From the NCBI RefSeq assembly GCF_001469895.1, contig NZ_LOPY01000039.1, positions 62,001 to 126,000 on the forward strand: a DNA stretch of 64,000 bases, written 5' to 3'. Below, piece after piece: positions 9,316 to 19,263 of this stretch (its first letter is position 1; every line of letters starts with the position of its first letter). The stretch is from Pseudoalteromonas sp. XI10 (GTDB lineage: Bacteria; Pseudomonadota; Gammaproteobacteria; Enterobacterales; Alteromonadaceae). Position numbers and translations under genes: made by a program. The notes beneath the pieces are model-generated. The model had not been told where the DNA came from. It saw nothing but the letters and a program-made list of their open reading frames with translations, and did not search any database.

Positions 9316-10245
9316 CTATTTTACCGGAAGGTAACCAAACTCAAGCATTTTCTGTTGTATCTTGTTTGATTTAACAATCACAGCGAGCTTGTCGCCAATC
9401 TTTTTTGAACGAGGTGATTGTGTGTTTACGATAAGCACCAGTGGCCTTACAAAGGCATAGTCGCCACTTTGAATTGATTCGACAGAAGGGCTTACCCCAT
9501 CTATCTCAAGTAAAGTTACTCGATTAATACGTCTATCATTTTCTAATTTACTAATGGCGCCATATGAATCGTAGGCAATGGCATTTGGAATACGCTGCAC
9601 TATCCCAAGCGCTTGATTGAACTGATCGTAAAGCTCTACTTTTTGTTTAGAAAATAAACCTCTGTTACCTGCCATTTTAAGGCGTATAAAGTTACTACCA
9701 GGTTCTTGAATATAATCTAAATTTAAATACTCTAAAAAGACGTCAAAACTACCATGACTAGTGCCTTTGCTAAAAAGTAGGATCTCATCATTTTTTGCGC
9801 TTAGCTCTGGAGTATAAGGCGAAACCTCAGACCATGCCTTTAGTTTTCCTTGGTAAATATCGCTTAGTTTTTTAGTGGTAAGCTCAGTGATGTTTAAGTT
9901 TTTGTTTACAAAAAATGCGATTGCATCTTGGGCTATGATTATTTGCCGCAAAAAGGGCCAGCGTTGTTGTTCTTCTTTTGTTAAATAACGCGAGCTGGTG
10001 CCGATATCTATAACATTTTCGGCAATGGCTTTTATGCCTTTATCGCTGCCCATTGGCCTGATTTGGATACTATTTCCAAACTCTTGGCTTAAGTCGTCTT
10101 TTATATCGACTAATAATTCTGTCACTGTGGTTGAGCCGGCAATAAAAATAGGTTTGGTATTAATATTTTCTTCAATTGCATACGCACTATGTGCAGAGAT
10201 AAGGGTTGTAGATAGCAAAAGGGCTTTAATAGAGCGAAATAGCAT
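9316..10245 (-). CDS. PstS-like periplasmic phosphate/oxyanion-binding protein
   Basis: 309 residues with a signal peptide (MLFRSIKALLLSTTLISAHSAYA). The mature part is a type II periplasmic binding fold: IAGSTTVTELL at the first ligand loop, GSDKGIKAI, IDIGTSSR, then IIIAQDAIAFFVNKNLN, the usual PstS-family pattern, and SKGTSHGSFDVFLEY. No pstCAB genes adjoin it, so it may be an accessory or sensor binding protein instead of a dedicated Pst subunit. Phosphate as ligand is inferred from the family. Confidence 0.8.
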   Translation of the reverse strand: MLFRSIKALLLSTTLISAHSAYAIEENINTKPIFIAGSTTVTELLVDIKDDLSQEFGNSIQIRPMGSDKGIKAIAENVIDIGTSSRYLTKEEQQRWPFLRQIIIAQDAIAFFVNKNLNITELTTKKLSDIYQGKLKAWSEVSPYTPELSAKNDEILLFSKGTSHGSFDVFLEYLNLDYIQEPGSNFIRLKMAGNRGLFSKQKVELYDQFNQALGIVQRIPNAIAYDSYGAISKLENDRRINRVTLLEIDGVSPSVESIQSGDYAFVRPLVLIVNTQSPRSKKIGDKLAVIVKSNKIQQKMLEFGYLPVK

Positions 10246-10353
10246 AGTAGACGCATACTCCTTAATAGTTAGCTTCCTATCAATATAGGCAATATGTCTG
10301 GCTTTGCTAATTCTTTAGGCTGTAAACTTTAAAATATTTAATGATTTACACAC

Positions 10354-10380
10354 AAAAAAGCCGCTCGAAAGCGGCTTTTA
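10354..10380 (-). terminator. Terminator downstream of asnS
   Basis: AAAAGCCGCT/AGCGGCTTTT stem with a short loop and A/T runs on both sides. Confidence 0.85.
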
Positions 10381-10399
10381 AATTATGTAGTGTTTCTTA

Positions 10400-11797
10400 T
10401 TAGTAAGTCGCGCTGCCTTTTGTACGAGGGAAGGCGATAACGTCACGTACGTTACCCATACCTGTTACATATGCAACTAAACGCTCAAAACCTAGACCAA
10501 AGCCTGAATGCGGTACAGTGCCGTATTTACGTAGGTCACGGTACCAGCTGTAATCTTCTTTGTTTAAGCCCATTTCTTCTAGACGCTTATCTAGTACATC
10601 TAGACGCTCTTCACGTTGAGAACCACCAATGATTTCACCAATACCTGGTGCAACTACGTCCATTGCAGCGACTGTTTTGCCGTCTTCGTTTTGACGCATG
10701 TAGAAGGCTTTAATATCACGCGGGTAGTTCTTAATAACAACTGGCGCATTAAAGTGCTCTTCAGCAAGGTAACGTTCGTGCTCAGACTGTAAATCTACAC
10801 CCCATTCAACAGGGTATTCGAACTTCTTGCCACACGCTTTTAAGATTTCGATAGCATCTGTGTAATCAACTTGCGCGAAATCTTTAGTTACGAACTCTTC
10901 TAAACGAGAGATAGCTGTTTTCTCAACACGTTGTGCAAAGAATTCCATATCATCACGGCGCTCAGTTAATACTGCATTGAAAACATATTTCAGCATGTCT
11001 TCAGCAAGTTTTGCGATATCTTCTAAATCTGCGAATGCAACTTCAGGTTCAACCATCCAAAACTCAGCTAAGTGACGAGATGTGTTTGAGTTCTCAGCAC
11101 GGAAAGTAGGGCCAAAGGTATAGATTTTTGACATTGCTGAGGCATATGTCTCACCATTTAATTGACCAGATACTGTTAAGAATGCTTCTTTACCGAAGAA
11201 ATCTTCACTGTAATCGATGTCGCCTTTATCTGTGCGTGGTAAGTTTTGCATATCTAAAGTAGATACACGGAACATTTCACCGGCGCCTTCACAGTCACTT
11301 GCAGTGATGATCGGTGTGCTGATCCAGTAGTAGCCTTGCTCGTGATAAAAACGGTGAATCGCTTGTGCTAAACAGTTACGTACACGGGTTACCGCGCCCA
11401 TGATGTTAGTACGAGGGCGAAGGTGTGCGTGCTCACGTAAATATTCAATGCTGTGACGTTTCGCAGACATAGGGTAGGTGTCTGGATTCTCAACCCAACC
11501 TAATACTTCTACAGAGTTAGCTTGAATTTCGAAAGACTGACCTTGACCTGCAGAAGGCACAAGAACGCCGGTTACAGATACAGAACAACCTGCAGTTAAA
11601 CGTGTTACTTCATCATAATTATTGAGTGAATTAGGTACTACCGCTTGAATAGGATCAAAACACGAACCGTCATGAACGGCTAAAAATGAAATTCCTGCTT
11701 TTGAATCGCGGCGTGTACGGATCCAGCCTTTTACTGTTACTTGGCTGTCTACCGCAACCTTGCCTTTTAATAGCTCTGAAATCGCTAAATGGCTCAT
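10400..11797 (-). CDS. asnS: Asparaginyl-tRNA synthetase
   Basis: 465 residues (E. coli 466). Class IIb synthetase charging tRNA-Asn. The N-terminal OB-fold anticodon domain includes [17 protein letters not shown]. The catalytic domain has motif 2 ([21 protein letters not shown]) and motif 3 ([15 protein letters not shown]). The ATG at 11797 is preferred over an in-frame GTG at 11803 because GGAG lies 6 bases upstream of the ATG and the product then matches the family N-terminus ([12 protein letters not shown]). Confidence 0.97.
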   Translation of the reverse strand: MSHLAISELLKGKVAVDSQVTVKGWIRTRRDSKAGISFLAVHDGSCFDPIQAVVPNSLNNYDEVTRLTAGCSVSVTGVLVPSAGQGQSFEIQANSVEVLGWVENPDTYPMSAKRHSIEYLREHAHLRPRTNIMGAVTRVRNCLAQAIHRFYHEQGYYWISTPIITASDCEGAGEMFRVSTLDMQNLPRTDKGDIDYSEDFFGKEAFLTVSGQLNGETYASAMSKIYTFGPTFRAENSNTSRHLAEFWMVEPEVAFADLEDIAKLAEDMLKYVFNAVLTERRDDMEFFAQRVEKTAISRLEEFVTKDFAQVDYTDAIEILKACGKKFEYPVEWGVDLQSEHERYLAEEHFNAPVVIKNYPRDIKAFYMRQNEDGKTVAAMDVVAPGIGEIIGGSQREERLDVLDKRLEEMGLNKEDYSWYRDLRKYGTVPHSGFGLGFERLVAYVTGMGNVRDVIAFPRTKGSATY

Positions 11798-12068
11798 CTT
11801 CACTCCAATGATATAAGTTGCCTAATATAATAATGCTGTGCATTGCACTTGAATCGACTATCTTACCCTCGTAAATCAAATAAAAAAACTATTGAGGCGT
11901 ACTCTTTAGTAGTTTTTCTTCAATTGAGCAAAATAGCAGCAATATTTTGCGTAAAATTTGCGTTTATTTAAATTCTCGCTGCGCTAATTGGTTATTTTGT
12001 GGCATTATTAACAATTCCCAATAGGATAACTGTCCTTTAGTCTTTAATTAAATTGTATAACAGGTGCT

Positions 12069-12503
12069 ATGAAACAAGTTTTTATTCTTCGCGGCTTACC
12101 AGGCTCAGGTAAATCATATTACGCACAAAGCCTTGCTGATGAGTTGGTAGCTGGTAATGAAAGTGATTATGTCGTGTGCGCAACAGATGATTATTTTTAT
12201 AATAGCGAAGGTGTGTATCAATTTGATAAGTACAAGTTATCTGAGTATCACAATCTAAACCTTGCACGCTTTATTAATGCCTTAGCAGAAGAAATCCCGT
12301 TAGTAATTGTTGATAACACTAATATTAAAAAGTGGGAATTTATCGCCTACGCACAAGCGGCCACTGCACTGGGTTATCAAGTAAAAGAAGTGATCGTTGG
12401 TGAAATTAAAGATAAATCATTACAACATCTTTACGCCAAGCGCTGTGAACATAAAGTACCGCTTCGAATGATCAGTAAAATGGCATATATGTTTGAATGG
12501 TAA
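12069..12503 (+). CDS. Small P-loop kinase-like ATPase (AAA_33 / polynucleotide-kinase type)
   Basis: 144 residues. Walker A is GLPGSGKS at 9-16; a possible acidic catalytic site is ATDDYF (about 39-44), and VIVDNTNIKKWE (about 80-91) matches the DNTN motif of zeta-toxin and N4BP2/polynucleotide-kinase-like proteins. It is likely a nucleotide or nucleic-acid 5' kinase, but the substrate is unknown. It stands alone, without an antitoxin-like gene beside it, which argues against a zeta toxin system. Downstream lies the MITE-like element. Confidence 0.75.
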   Translation: MKQVFILRGLPGSGKSYYAQSLADELVAGNESDYVVCATDDYFYNSEGVYQFDKYKLSEYHNLNLARFINALAEEIPLVIVDNTNIKKWEFIAYAQAATALGYQVKEVIVGEIKDKSLQHLYAKRCEHKVPLRMISKMAYMFEW

Positions 12504-12536
12504 AGTTTAAAGGAAAAGGAAGCATTAGCTTCCCTA

Positions 12537-12849
12537 GAGGGCGTGTTGACCTTTGTGGATTAAAATTTGTTCACTCTAGGAGCGATTTAATCGCGGCGCG
12601 AGATTTGTAACCTAGTGGGCTAAGTAAAAATCGAGCAAAGCTACCGCGTCCTGCTCACGCCCCTTACCTACATCCATGTAGGTAACAAAGAGTTAATCGC
12701 CCCTAGGAAGAACCCGAAGGGCAGCGCGTGTTTGGCATTGATGCTGCGTTATCGCCTATTTATGTGGAACAACCACACTACATAGGCTCTGCCTTGCCTA
12801 AATACCAAACACACTGCTGCAAAATTAATCACAAAGGGTCAACACGCCC
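12537..12849. mobile_element. MITE-like element with terminal inverted repeats, about 313 bp
   Basis: The left end reads AGGGCGTGTTGACCTTTGTG and the right end is its near-perfect inverted copy (ACAAAGGGTCAACACGCCCT, ending at 12850), so the termini match over about 20 bases with one indel. TA dinucleotides flank the ends (12535-12536 and 12850-12851), suggesting a TA target duplication as in Tc1/IS630-like elements. The interior has no ORF but several hairpins, including a perfect 10+2+10 palindrome at 12664-12685, a GTGTTTGG/CCAAACAC pair and a 12740-12787 hairpin. No second copy is in this window. This fills the otherwise gene-free stretch 12504-12848. Confidence 0.8.
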
Positions 12850-14141
12850 TAATACGCCTGTTGTTCAATGGCTGCATAAATAGCATTGCATAACGTAGTT
12901 AAGCTTTGTTCGTCGCTTATGTAAGGCGGCATCAAATAAATTAACTTGCCAAACGGGCGTATCCACACACCTTGCTCGATAAAAAAGCGTTGAATTTTTG
13001 CAACATCTACACTTCTATTAAGCTCAACAACTCCAATTGCCCCCAATGTTCGCACATCAACGACTTCACCGAGCTGCTTACACTTAGCAAGCTGGGTTGT
13101 TAGTACATCATTTATATGTTCAATTTGTTCTTGCCACGGTTGCTCTAACAGTAAATCAATACTCGCGCAGGCTGTGGCACAAGCAAGTGGGTTACCCATA
13201 AATGTTGGGCCATGCATTAATACTCCGGCTTCACCTTCACTAATGCCAATAGCGACTTTGCTGGTGGTTAATGTCGCTGAGAGCGTCATCATTCCGCCCG
13301 TTAATGCTTTGCCTATACATAAAATATCCGGCTCTATGTTGGCGTGCTCAACAGCAAACAAGGTACCGGTGCGACCAAAGCCTGTGGCGATTTCGTCACA
13401 AATAAGTAAAACATCATACTTATCACAAAGAATGCGCAGGTGTTTTAAGTAATCAGGGTGGTAAAAATTCATTCCCCCAGCATTTTGTACAATGGGTTCA
13501 ATGATAAATGCAGCAACATCTTGGTGGTGAGCTGCAAAGTAGCTTTCAAGCGTATCAGCCTCAGCTGGGCTAAACTCGCCATTAAATTTAGCACTCGGCG
13601 CAGGTACAAAAACATGTTCAGGTAAAAAACCTGAGTACATGCTGTGCATTGAATTAACCGGATCGCAAACGCTCATGGCTGCAAAAGTATCGCCATGGTA
13701 GCCCTTAAGCGGCGTCATTAATTTTTGTTTGCTGGTGTAACCTTGGCTAAGCCAGTACTGCAAGGCCATTTTTATGGCAACTTCAACACTCACAGAGCCA
13801 CTGTCGGCTAAGAACACCTTATCGAGTGATTCAGGTGTGATACTGACTAGCTTTTTACACAGCTCAACAGCGGGCTCATGAGTTAAACCACCAAACATGA
13901 CATGGCTCATTTTGCTAACTTGTGCTGTTATTGCTTCATTTAAAACAGGGTGGCAGTAACCATGAATCGCACTCCACCAAGAGGCCATACCATCTATTAG
14001 GCTTTCGCCTGTTTCTAAGAAAATACGATTTGCATTGGCATGACTGACTGGGTAAACGGGAAGGGGCTGAGTCATAGAAGTATAAGGGTGCCAAATATGC
14101 TCACGATCAAAATCTAAATCTATTGGTTGTTTATTAATCAT
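12849..14141 (-). CDS. bioA: Adenosylmethionine-8-amino-7-oxononanoate aminotransferase (DAPA synthase)
   Basis: 430 residues (E. coli 429). PLP-dependent class III aminotransferase converting KAPA to DAPA with S-adenosylmethionine as amino donor, the third step of biotin ring assembly. The start [23 protein letters not shown] aligns with E. coli BioA; the PLP lysine is in CIGKALTGG, preceded by [15 protein letters not shown]. The TAG stop (12849-12851) is made jointly by the inserted element end and the flanking TA. The region just upstream of the start codon holds a BirA-type half site, so the 5' leader must be very short. Confidence 0.96.
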   Translation of the reverse strand: MINKQPIDLDFDREHIWHPYTSMTQPLPVYPVSHANANRIFLETGESLIDGMASWWSAIHGYCHPVLNEAITAQVSKMSHVMFGGLTHEPAVELCKKLVSITPESLDKVFLADSGSVSVEVAIKMALQYWLSQGYTSKQKLMTPLKGYHGDTFAAMSVCDPVNSMHSMYSGFLPEHVFVPAPSAKFNGEFSPAEADTLESYFAAHHQDVAAFIIEPIVQNAGGMNFYHPDYLKHLRILCDKYDVLLICDEIATGFGRTGTLFAVEHANIEPDILCIGKALTGGMMTLSATLTTSKVAIGISEGEAGVLMHGPTFMGNPLACATACASIDLLLEQPWQEQIEHINDVLTTQLAKCKQLGEVVDVRTLGAIGVVELNRSVDVAKIQRFFIEQGVWIRPFGKLIYLMPPYISDEQSLTTLCNAIYAAIEQQAY

Positions 14142-14175
14142 ATGTAAACTTTATATCACTTCGATTCGTTGACAA
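14142..14175. promoter_or_regulatory. BirA-type biotin operator between bioA and bioB
   Basis: Half sites ATGTAAACT (14142-14150) and CGTTGACAA (14167-14175) are separated by 16 bases. They fit the gammaproteobacterial BirA pattern TTGTAAACC-N15/16-GGTTTACAA with two mismatches in each half. Its position between the divergent bioA and bioBFCD is the canonical one. Confidence 0.65.
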
Positions 14176-14239
14176 TGTTACGTCAAGTCGTAGACTAAGC
14201 CAATCAAACCGTCCCAATAATTTAAAAAAAGAGACTATT

Positions 14240-15280
14240 ATGGAGCACGCAGTTGTCCGTCACGATTGGACTCACCAAGAAGTAAAAGCATTATTCGAAA
14301 TGCCGTTCAATGATTTGTTATTTAAAGCGGCCAGTGTGCATCGTGAAAACTTCAACCCAAATGAAGTACAAATTTCTACTTTGTTATCGATTAAAACCGG
14401 TGCTTGCCCAGAAGATTGCAAATATTGTCCTCAGTCAGGCCATTATAAAACAGACTTAGACCGTGAACGCCTTATGGAAGTAGAAAAAGTGGTTGAGCAA
14501 GCGCGTGTTGCTAAAGAAAAAGGCGCAACCCGTTTTTGTATGGGTGCTGCGTGGTCTGATCCGAAAGAACGTGACATGCCTTATATTTCAAAAATGGTAA
14601 AAGAGGTTAAAGAACTAGGCCTTGAAACCTGTATGACGCTTGGCATGCTAGATAACGAAAAAGCCCATGCATTAAAAGATGCGGGCCTTGATTACTACAA
14701 CCATAACCTAGATACCTCACCTGAGTATTACCAGCAGATCATTACAACACGTACTTACCAAGACCGTTTAAACACCATCGATAACGTGCGTGATGCCGGT
14801 ATGAAAGTGTGTTCTGGCGGTATTGTTGGTATGGGCGAGCAGGCAGCTGACCGTTTTGGTTTATTAATGCAATTAGCTAATTTGCCGCAGCAGCCAGAGA
14901 GTGTGCCAATTAATATGTTGGTTAAGGTTAAAGGCACGCCACTTGAAGATGTCGAAGACTTAGACCACTTTGAGTTTATTCGTACCATTGCTGTTGCACG
15001 TATCATGATGCCGAAAAGCTATGTTCGTTTATCAGCTGGTCGTACGGCGATGAATGAACAAATGCAATCTATTTGTTTCTTTGCTGGTGCTAATTCAATT
15101 TTCTACGGTGATAAACTACTGACTACAGAAAACCCTGAAGCAGACGCTGACATGATGCTGATTAAAAAATTAGGCATGAACCCAGAAACCCGTGAAGATT
15201 ATTCTGATGAAGCGGTTGCAGCATCACTTTCATCAAAAGTTGCTGATAAAGCAACATCAGAACTATTTTACGAAGCGTAA
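14240..15280 (+). CDS. bioB: Biotin synthase
   Basis: 346 residues (E. coli 346). Radical SAM enzyme inserting sulfur into dethiobiotin, the last step of the pathway. The radical-SAM cluster ligands are C56, C60 and C63 in the segment CPEDCKYC. Further family marks are [28 protein letters not shown] and the arginine/cysteine ligands of the [2Fe-2S] site ([16 protein letters not shown]). First gene of bioBFCD; the bioF start follows 7 bases after its stop. Confidence 0.98.
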   Translation: MEHAVVRHDWTHQEVKALFEMPFNDLLFKAASVHRENFNPNEVQISTLLSIKTGACPEDCKYCPQSGHYKTDLDRERLMEVEKVVEQARVAKEKGATRFCMGAAWSDPKERDMPYISKMVKEVKELGLETCMTLGMLDNEKAHALKDAGLDYYNHNLDTSPEYYQQIITTRTYQDRLNTIDNVRDAGMKVCSGGIVGMGEQAADRFGLLMQLANLPQQPESVPINMLVKVKGTPLEDVEDLDHFEFIRTIAVARIMMPKSYVRLSAGRTAMNEQMQSICFFAGANSIFYGDKLLTTENPEADADMMLIKKLGMNPETREDYSDEAVAASLSSKVADKATSELFYEA

Positions 15281-15287
15281 TATTTAA

Positions 15288-16421
15288 ATGGCTTTTGATT
15301 TTATTGCCGAGCATCTTGTTGAGCGACAAGCAGATGCATTACTGAGAAAGCGTCAACTTGTTGAGCAATCAAGCGGGCGCTTTATTCAGGTTGCAGGTAA
15401 ACAGTATTTAAATTTTGCAAGTAATGATTACCTTGGCTTTGCTGATGATTTTATTGAAATACAAGCGCAGCATCTAGGTAGCCATAGTTCAGCATTAGTG
15501 AATGGTTATAATAAACCACAACAACAGCTTGAACAGCGTTTATGCCAGCTATTAGGCTACGAAAGCGCCATGTTATTTAATAGCGGGTTTAGTGCCAATA
15601 GCAGCGTATTAAAAGCGTTGTTTCAAGATAAAAGCGTGGCGCAATCATCGGCAATTTTTCAAGATAAGCTTAATCATGCCAGCCTTATTGATGGCGGCCT
15701 TCATTCTGCCGCTGCCATGGTACGGTTTAATCATAACGACCTTAGGCACTTAGAATCTCGGTTACAAAAATCAAAAGCAAAGCATAAGCTTATAGTGAGC
15801 GAAGGGGTGTTTTCGATGGATGGCGATCAAGCCCCCATTGAAGCACTCTGTAAACTTGCTAAACAATACAATGCGTGGCTGATGATTGACGACGCCCATG
15901 GCTTTGGCGTGTTAGGCGAGCAAGGCTTAGGCAGTTGTGAGGTAATTAAGCCTGATTTACTGATCATCACCTTTGGCAAGGCACTAGCAAGTAGTGGCGC
16001 TTGCCTGCTTGCATCAAAGCAAATGATTGATTACATGTTGCAGTTTAATCGTGAATACATATATTCAACGGCGATGTCTCCACTGATGGCAAGTTGTACT
16101 CTTGAGCGACTCGAAAAGTTACTAAAGGCTGATCAAAAACGCTCTCAGCTTACAAAGAATATTGCCTACTTTAGAGAACTTGCCAAAGAGCATAACTTAG
16201 CATTAATGGAATCAACAACCGCTATACAACCTTTGGTATTGGGCGATGCAGAACATACTCTTGCTGTTGCAAATAAGCTTAAAGGTAAAGGTGTGTGGTT
16301 AACCGCTATTCGACCGCCCACGGTGCCATTTAATACGGCACGACTTAGAGTAACCATAAGTAGCGCGCATCAAGCTGACGATATAAAACAGCTTGTTGAT
16401 TCGCTAGTGGAGTGTTTATGA
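15288..16421 (+). CDS. bioF: 8-amino-7-oxononanoate synthase (KAPA synthase)
   Basis: 377 residues (E. coli 384). PLP enzyme condensing pimeloyl-ACP/CoA with alanine. Seen are FASNDYLGFA near the N-terminus, NSGFSANSSVL, the cofactor aspartate segment LMIDDAHGFGVLG, and the PLP-lysine segment ITFGKALASSGACLL. The stop overlaps the bioC start (ATGA, 4 bases), showing translational coupling. Confidence 0.96.
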   Translation: MAFDFIAEHLVERQADALLRKRQLVEQSSGRFIQVAGKQYLNFASNDYLGFADDFIEIQAQHLGSHSSALVNGYNKPQQQLEQRLCQLLGYESAMLFNSGFSANSSVLKALFQDKSVAQSSAIFQDKLNHASLIDGGLHSAAAMVRFNHNDLRHLESRLQKSKAKHKLIVSEGVFSMDGDQAPIEALCKLAKQYNAWLMIDDAHGFGVLGEQGLGSCEVIKPDLLIITFGKALASSGACLLASKQMIDYMLQFNREYIYSTAMSPLMASCTLERLEKLLKADQKRSQLTKNIAYFRELAKEHNLALMESTTAIQPLVLGDAEHTLAVANKLKGKGVWLTAIRPPTVPFNTARLRVTISSAHQADDIKQLVDSLVECL

Positions 16422-17209
16422 GTGTTCAACTGCAAGCGCCTTTAAGCTTTCAACACAGTAATAAGCTAACAACACAAACTAAGTTCTCTAAAGCGGCTGC
16501 AAATTACGCGAGCCATGCTAATGTTCAAAAACAAGCGGCTGCGCACTTATTCAAAATGATGGCCAGTAAACATCAGCAGGGTACTTGCCTTGATATAGGT
16601 GCTGGGCCTTTAGTTAACACGGCAATGCTTAAAACACATTTTGATACTGTATTGGCAATGGACTTAAGTCATTCCATGCTCAGCACAGAACAAAACCCGC
16701 ATTGTTTAAAAGTGTGTGCTGATATGGACAACCTACCAATACAGCAAAGTTCGCTAGATTGTGTGTTTAGTAATTTTGCAATGCAATGGTCTGCTGATTT
16801 AAAAGGGCTACTTAAAAGTCTTTTTTATTCACTAAAAGCGGGCGGTAAGGTTTATTTAAGCTGTGTGGTAGATGGATCCCTTAAAGAGATCAAACAGGCT
16901 TTTGCTTGTTTAGATGAGCAAAGCCATATTAATCAGTTTCATTGTGCTAGTCACATTATTGAGTATGCAAAATTAGCAGGGTTTAAGCTCAATTTTGCAG
17001 CTGATAGATGTTATATAGATGCCTATAACTCTCCCTTAGAAGCACTGCGTTCAATAAAAGCGATTGGTGCTACCTCATTGCAAACTAAGCAAAAACGCCA
17101 AGGGTTATTAACGAGGCAAGCACTTAATAGTGTTTGTAAGGCATACCCTCTGGTTGATGGGCATGCTAGAGTGAGCTATCAAGTTGTCCTTTTAGAACTC
17201 GAAAAATAG
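16418..17209 (+). CDS. bioC: Malonyl-[ACP] O-methyltransferase BioC
   Basis: 263 residues. SAM-dependent methyltransferase that masks malonyl-ACP to start pimelate synthesis through the fatty-acid pathway. Motif I is CLDIGAGPL, with VLAMDLS at the acidic end of beta 2 and NFAMQW at motif IV. The ATG at 16418, overlapping the bioF stop, is preferred to an in-frame GTG at 16412. The N-terminal KFSKAAANYASHANVQK helix is typical of BioC. Divergent from E. coli BioC, but the operon position supports the call. Confidence 0.92.
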   Translation: MSVQLQAPLSFQHSNKLTTQTKFSKAAANYASHANVQKQAAAHLFKMMASKHQQGTCLDIGAGPLVNTAMLKTHFDTVLAMDLSHSMLSTEQNPHCLKVCADMDNLPIQQSSLDCVFSNFAMQWSADLKGLLKSLFYSLKAGGKVYLSCVVDGSLKEIKQAFACLDEQSHINQFHCASHIIEYAKLAGFKLNFAADRCYIDAYNSPLEALRSIKAIGATSLQTKQKRQGLLTRQALNSVCKAYPLVDGHARVSYQVVLLELEK

Positions 17210-17222
17210 AATTAACTCAAAA

Positions 17223-17906
17223 ATGAAAGAATTTTTTATCACTGGTACAGACACCGATGCCGGAAAAACCCATGTCACCAGTTTATTATTAAACTTACTG
17301 GCGCAACATAAACAGCGTGCGGTTGGTTTTAAACCTATTGCAGCAGGTGCAGAAGAAGCATTTGGTCAGCTAGTCAATGATGATGCATTAACCTTAATGG
17401 AAAGCTCATCAATTGGGGTTAAATATAACATTGTTAACCCCTTTACCTATGAGCCACCCATTGCACCGCATATTGCAGCAGCCCAAGTAGGCGACATACT
17501 GACATTTGATAAGCTCGATACTGCTTATGCAAATGTAAAAGCACTCAATACCGATTATATTCTTACAGAAGGTGCAGGCGGTTGGTGTTTACCTATCAAC
17601 GAAACCGATTTACTCAGCGATTGGGTTAAGTCACAAAACCTCAATGTTGTTCTAGTAGTAGGCATGAAGCTTGGTTGCCTTAATCACGCACTATTGACAG
17701 CTGCTCACTTTAAAGCGCTCGGTGTAAATTGTGTGGGTTGGATAGCAAATCATGTAGACCCAAACATGCGTGAACAAGACGCCAATTTAGAAACTTTAAA
17801 ATCAGCACTACCTTTCCCGCTTTTAGCGATTAGTCCGTATACAGACGGCACCCCTAAATTAAAAATTTACAAAACCTTACTTGAAATTTTATCTATCAAC
17901 CCATAA
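17223..17906 (+). CDS. bioD: Dethiobiotin synthetase
   Basis: 227 residues. ATP-dependent carboxylase closing the ureido ring of dethiobiotin. P-loop GTDTDAGKTHV (about 8-18), KPIAAGAE with the substrate-contact lysine, and LTEGAGGWCLPI are all present. Last gene of bioBFCD. BioH is not in this window and must be supplied elsewhere. Confidence 0.96.
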   Translation: MKEFFITGTDTDAGKTHVTSLLLNLLAQHKQRAVGFKPIAAGAEEAFGQLVNDDALTLMESSSIGVKYNIVNPFTYEPPIAPHIAAAQVGDILTFDKLDTAYANVKALNTDYILTEGAGGWCLPINETDLLSDWVKSQNLNVVLVVGMKLGCLNHALLTAAHFKALGVNCVGWIANHVDPNMREQDANLETLKSALPFPLLAISPYTDGTPKLKIYKTLLEILSINP

Positions 17907-17940
17907 TAATTGAGTTGTTACTTTTGACATACTCTGTCAC

Positions 17941-17972
17941 AATTGGTTGCAATTAGTTCCTTGCAACCAATT
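17941..17972. repeat. Perfect 12-bp inverted repeat downstream of bioD
   Basis: AATTGGTTGCAA and TTGCAACCAATT flank an 8-base loop. There is no T run after it, so it is not a standard intrinsic terminator. See the second repeat at 18017-18050. Confidence 0.7.
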
Positions 17973-18016
17973 GCATAAGCCCTAAACTGAGTTGGTAGAA
18001 CACCCAGATAATTTTA

Positions 18017-18050
18017 TTAACTAACGATTTTTAACCATGTCGTTAGTTAA
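18017..18050. repeat. Perfect 11-bp inverted repeat upstream of htpX
   Basis: TTAACTAACGA and TCGTTAGTTAA flank a 12-base loop, ending 30 bases before the htpX start. It would sit in the 5' leader or act as an operator. A direct repeat of ACAATTGGT flanks both hairpins (17939-17947 and 18052-18060). Confidence 0.65.
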
Positions 18051-18080
18051 TACAATTGGTATGTTTATTCTGAGGTTTTT

Positions 18081-18941
18081 ATGAAGCGTGTATTTCTGTT
18101 TCTACTTACAAACTTAGCGGTAATGCTAGTGTTAGGTATTGTGTTGTCTATTGTGATGAGCGTACTGGGTATTAGCCATCGCAGTTTAGGCGGCATTTTA
18201 GTTATCTCAACTGTATTTGGTTTTGGTGGCTCGTTTATTTCGTTATTTATGTCGAAATGGATGGCAAAAAAATCAACCGGTGCACATGTTATTGAACAGC
18301 CTCGTTCTGAAACAGAACAATGGTTAGTTTCTACGGTAGCAGCGCAAGCTAAAAAAGCAGGTATCGCGATGCCAGAAGTGGCTATTTACGATAGTCCTGA
18401 AATAAACGCATTTGCGACTGGTCCAAGTAAAAACAACTCGCTGGTTGCTGTGAGCACAGGTTTATTACACAACATGAATCAAGATCAAGCTGAGGCGGTA
18501 TTGGCTCATGAGGTATCTCACATTGCAAATGGTGACATGGTAACGCTTACTCTTATTCAAGGTGTAGTGAATACCTTTGTTATCTTTATGGCGAAAGTAT
18601 TGGCAGGTATTGTTGATAACTTCCTTAATAGTGATGAAGAAGAGGGCGGTAGTAGCTGGACATACTTCTTGTTCGATATGATTTTCCAAATGTTATTTGG
18701 TGTTCTAGCAAGTGTGATTGTTGCTTACTACAGCCGTAAACGCGAATTCTCTGCGGATGCCGGTGCAGCAAAACTAGTAGGTGCAGATAAAATGCGTAGC
18801 GCCCTTGAGCGTTTAAAACAAAACCATCCATCACAACTAGAAGGCTCAATGATGGCATTTGGTATTGCAAGCGGTAAAGGTGTTGCCGAGTTATTCTCAT
18901 CACACCCACCACTTGATGAGCGTATTAACGCATTACGTTAA
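18081..18941 (+). CDS. htpX: Membrane metalloprotease HtpX
   Basis: 286 residues (E. coli 293). M48 zinc protease of the inner membrane that degrades misfolded membrane proteins together with FtsH. Two N-terminal membrane spans (about 4-28 and 36-58), the zinc motif HEVSH at 143-147, two further hydrophobic segments after it, and the third ligand in [10 protein letters not shown]. Monocistronic with a clear terminator. The 174-base upstream region has two large inverted repeats and a weak sigma-32-like pair (CTTGCAA at 17960, CCCTAAA at 17980); the latter is only suggestive. Confidence 0.96.
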   Translation: MKRVFLFLLTNLAVMLVLGIVLSIVMSVLGISHRSLGGILVISTVFGFGGSFISLFMSKWMAKKSTGAHVIEQPRSETEQWLVSTVAAQAKKAGIAMPEVAIYDSPEINAFATGPSKNNSLVAVSTGLLHNMNQDQAEAVLAHEVSHIANGDMVTLTLIQGVVNTFVIFMAKVLAGIVDNFLNSDEEEGGSSWTYFLFDMIFQMLFGVLASVIVAYYSRKREFSADAGAAKLVGADKMRSALERLKQNHPSQLEGSMMAFGIASGKGVAELFSSHPPLDERINALR

Positions 18942-18952
18942 TTTTAAACAAG

Positions 18953-18981
18953 AAAAAGCCAGCTTGATGCTGGCTTTTTTT
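18953..18981. terminator. Bidirectional terminator between htpX and the 67-aa gene
   Basis: AAAAAGCCAGC/GCTGGCTTTTT stem with loop TTGAT; T runs on both strands. Confidence 0.85.
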
Positions 18982-19183
18982 ATTGTTGGTTTTTCTCTCG
19001 CTCGAGTTGTTGTGGCAATAATACCTCAACAATTTCACGGGCCGGTAGGGTATACCTTACGCCATCAAACATCACAGAAGTATGTTCATCAATACTGGTG
19101 ATCCCTGTTAAGGTCCAGCCTTCACCGCGTTCTTTACAGTATACTGTGGTGGTAGGTTGAATTACTTTAAATTCTTCACTCAT
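18980..19183 (-). CDS. Hypothetical 67-aa protein
   Basis: Not recognised. The protein is soluble, with beta-strand-like segments (TVYCKERGEGWTLTGI, TSVMFDGVRYTLPAREI) and a charged C-terminus. Its stop lies at the edge of the htpX terminator, so the two genes converge on one hairpin, which supports a real gene. Short family and weak ribosome binding site lower the certainty. Confidence 0.6.
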   Translation of the reverse strand: MSEEFKVIQPTTTVYCKERGEGWTLTGITSIDEHTSVMFDGVRYTLPAREIVEVLLPQQLEREKNQQ

Positions 19184-19263
19184 CGAACTTAATCTAATTG
19201 CTTGAAATTGCGTTTATAGTAAGACAATAATGCCAGCTCATAAAGCAAAAAGAAGAAATTAAC

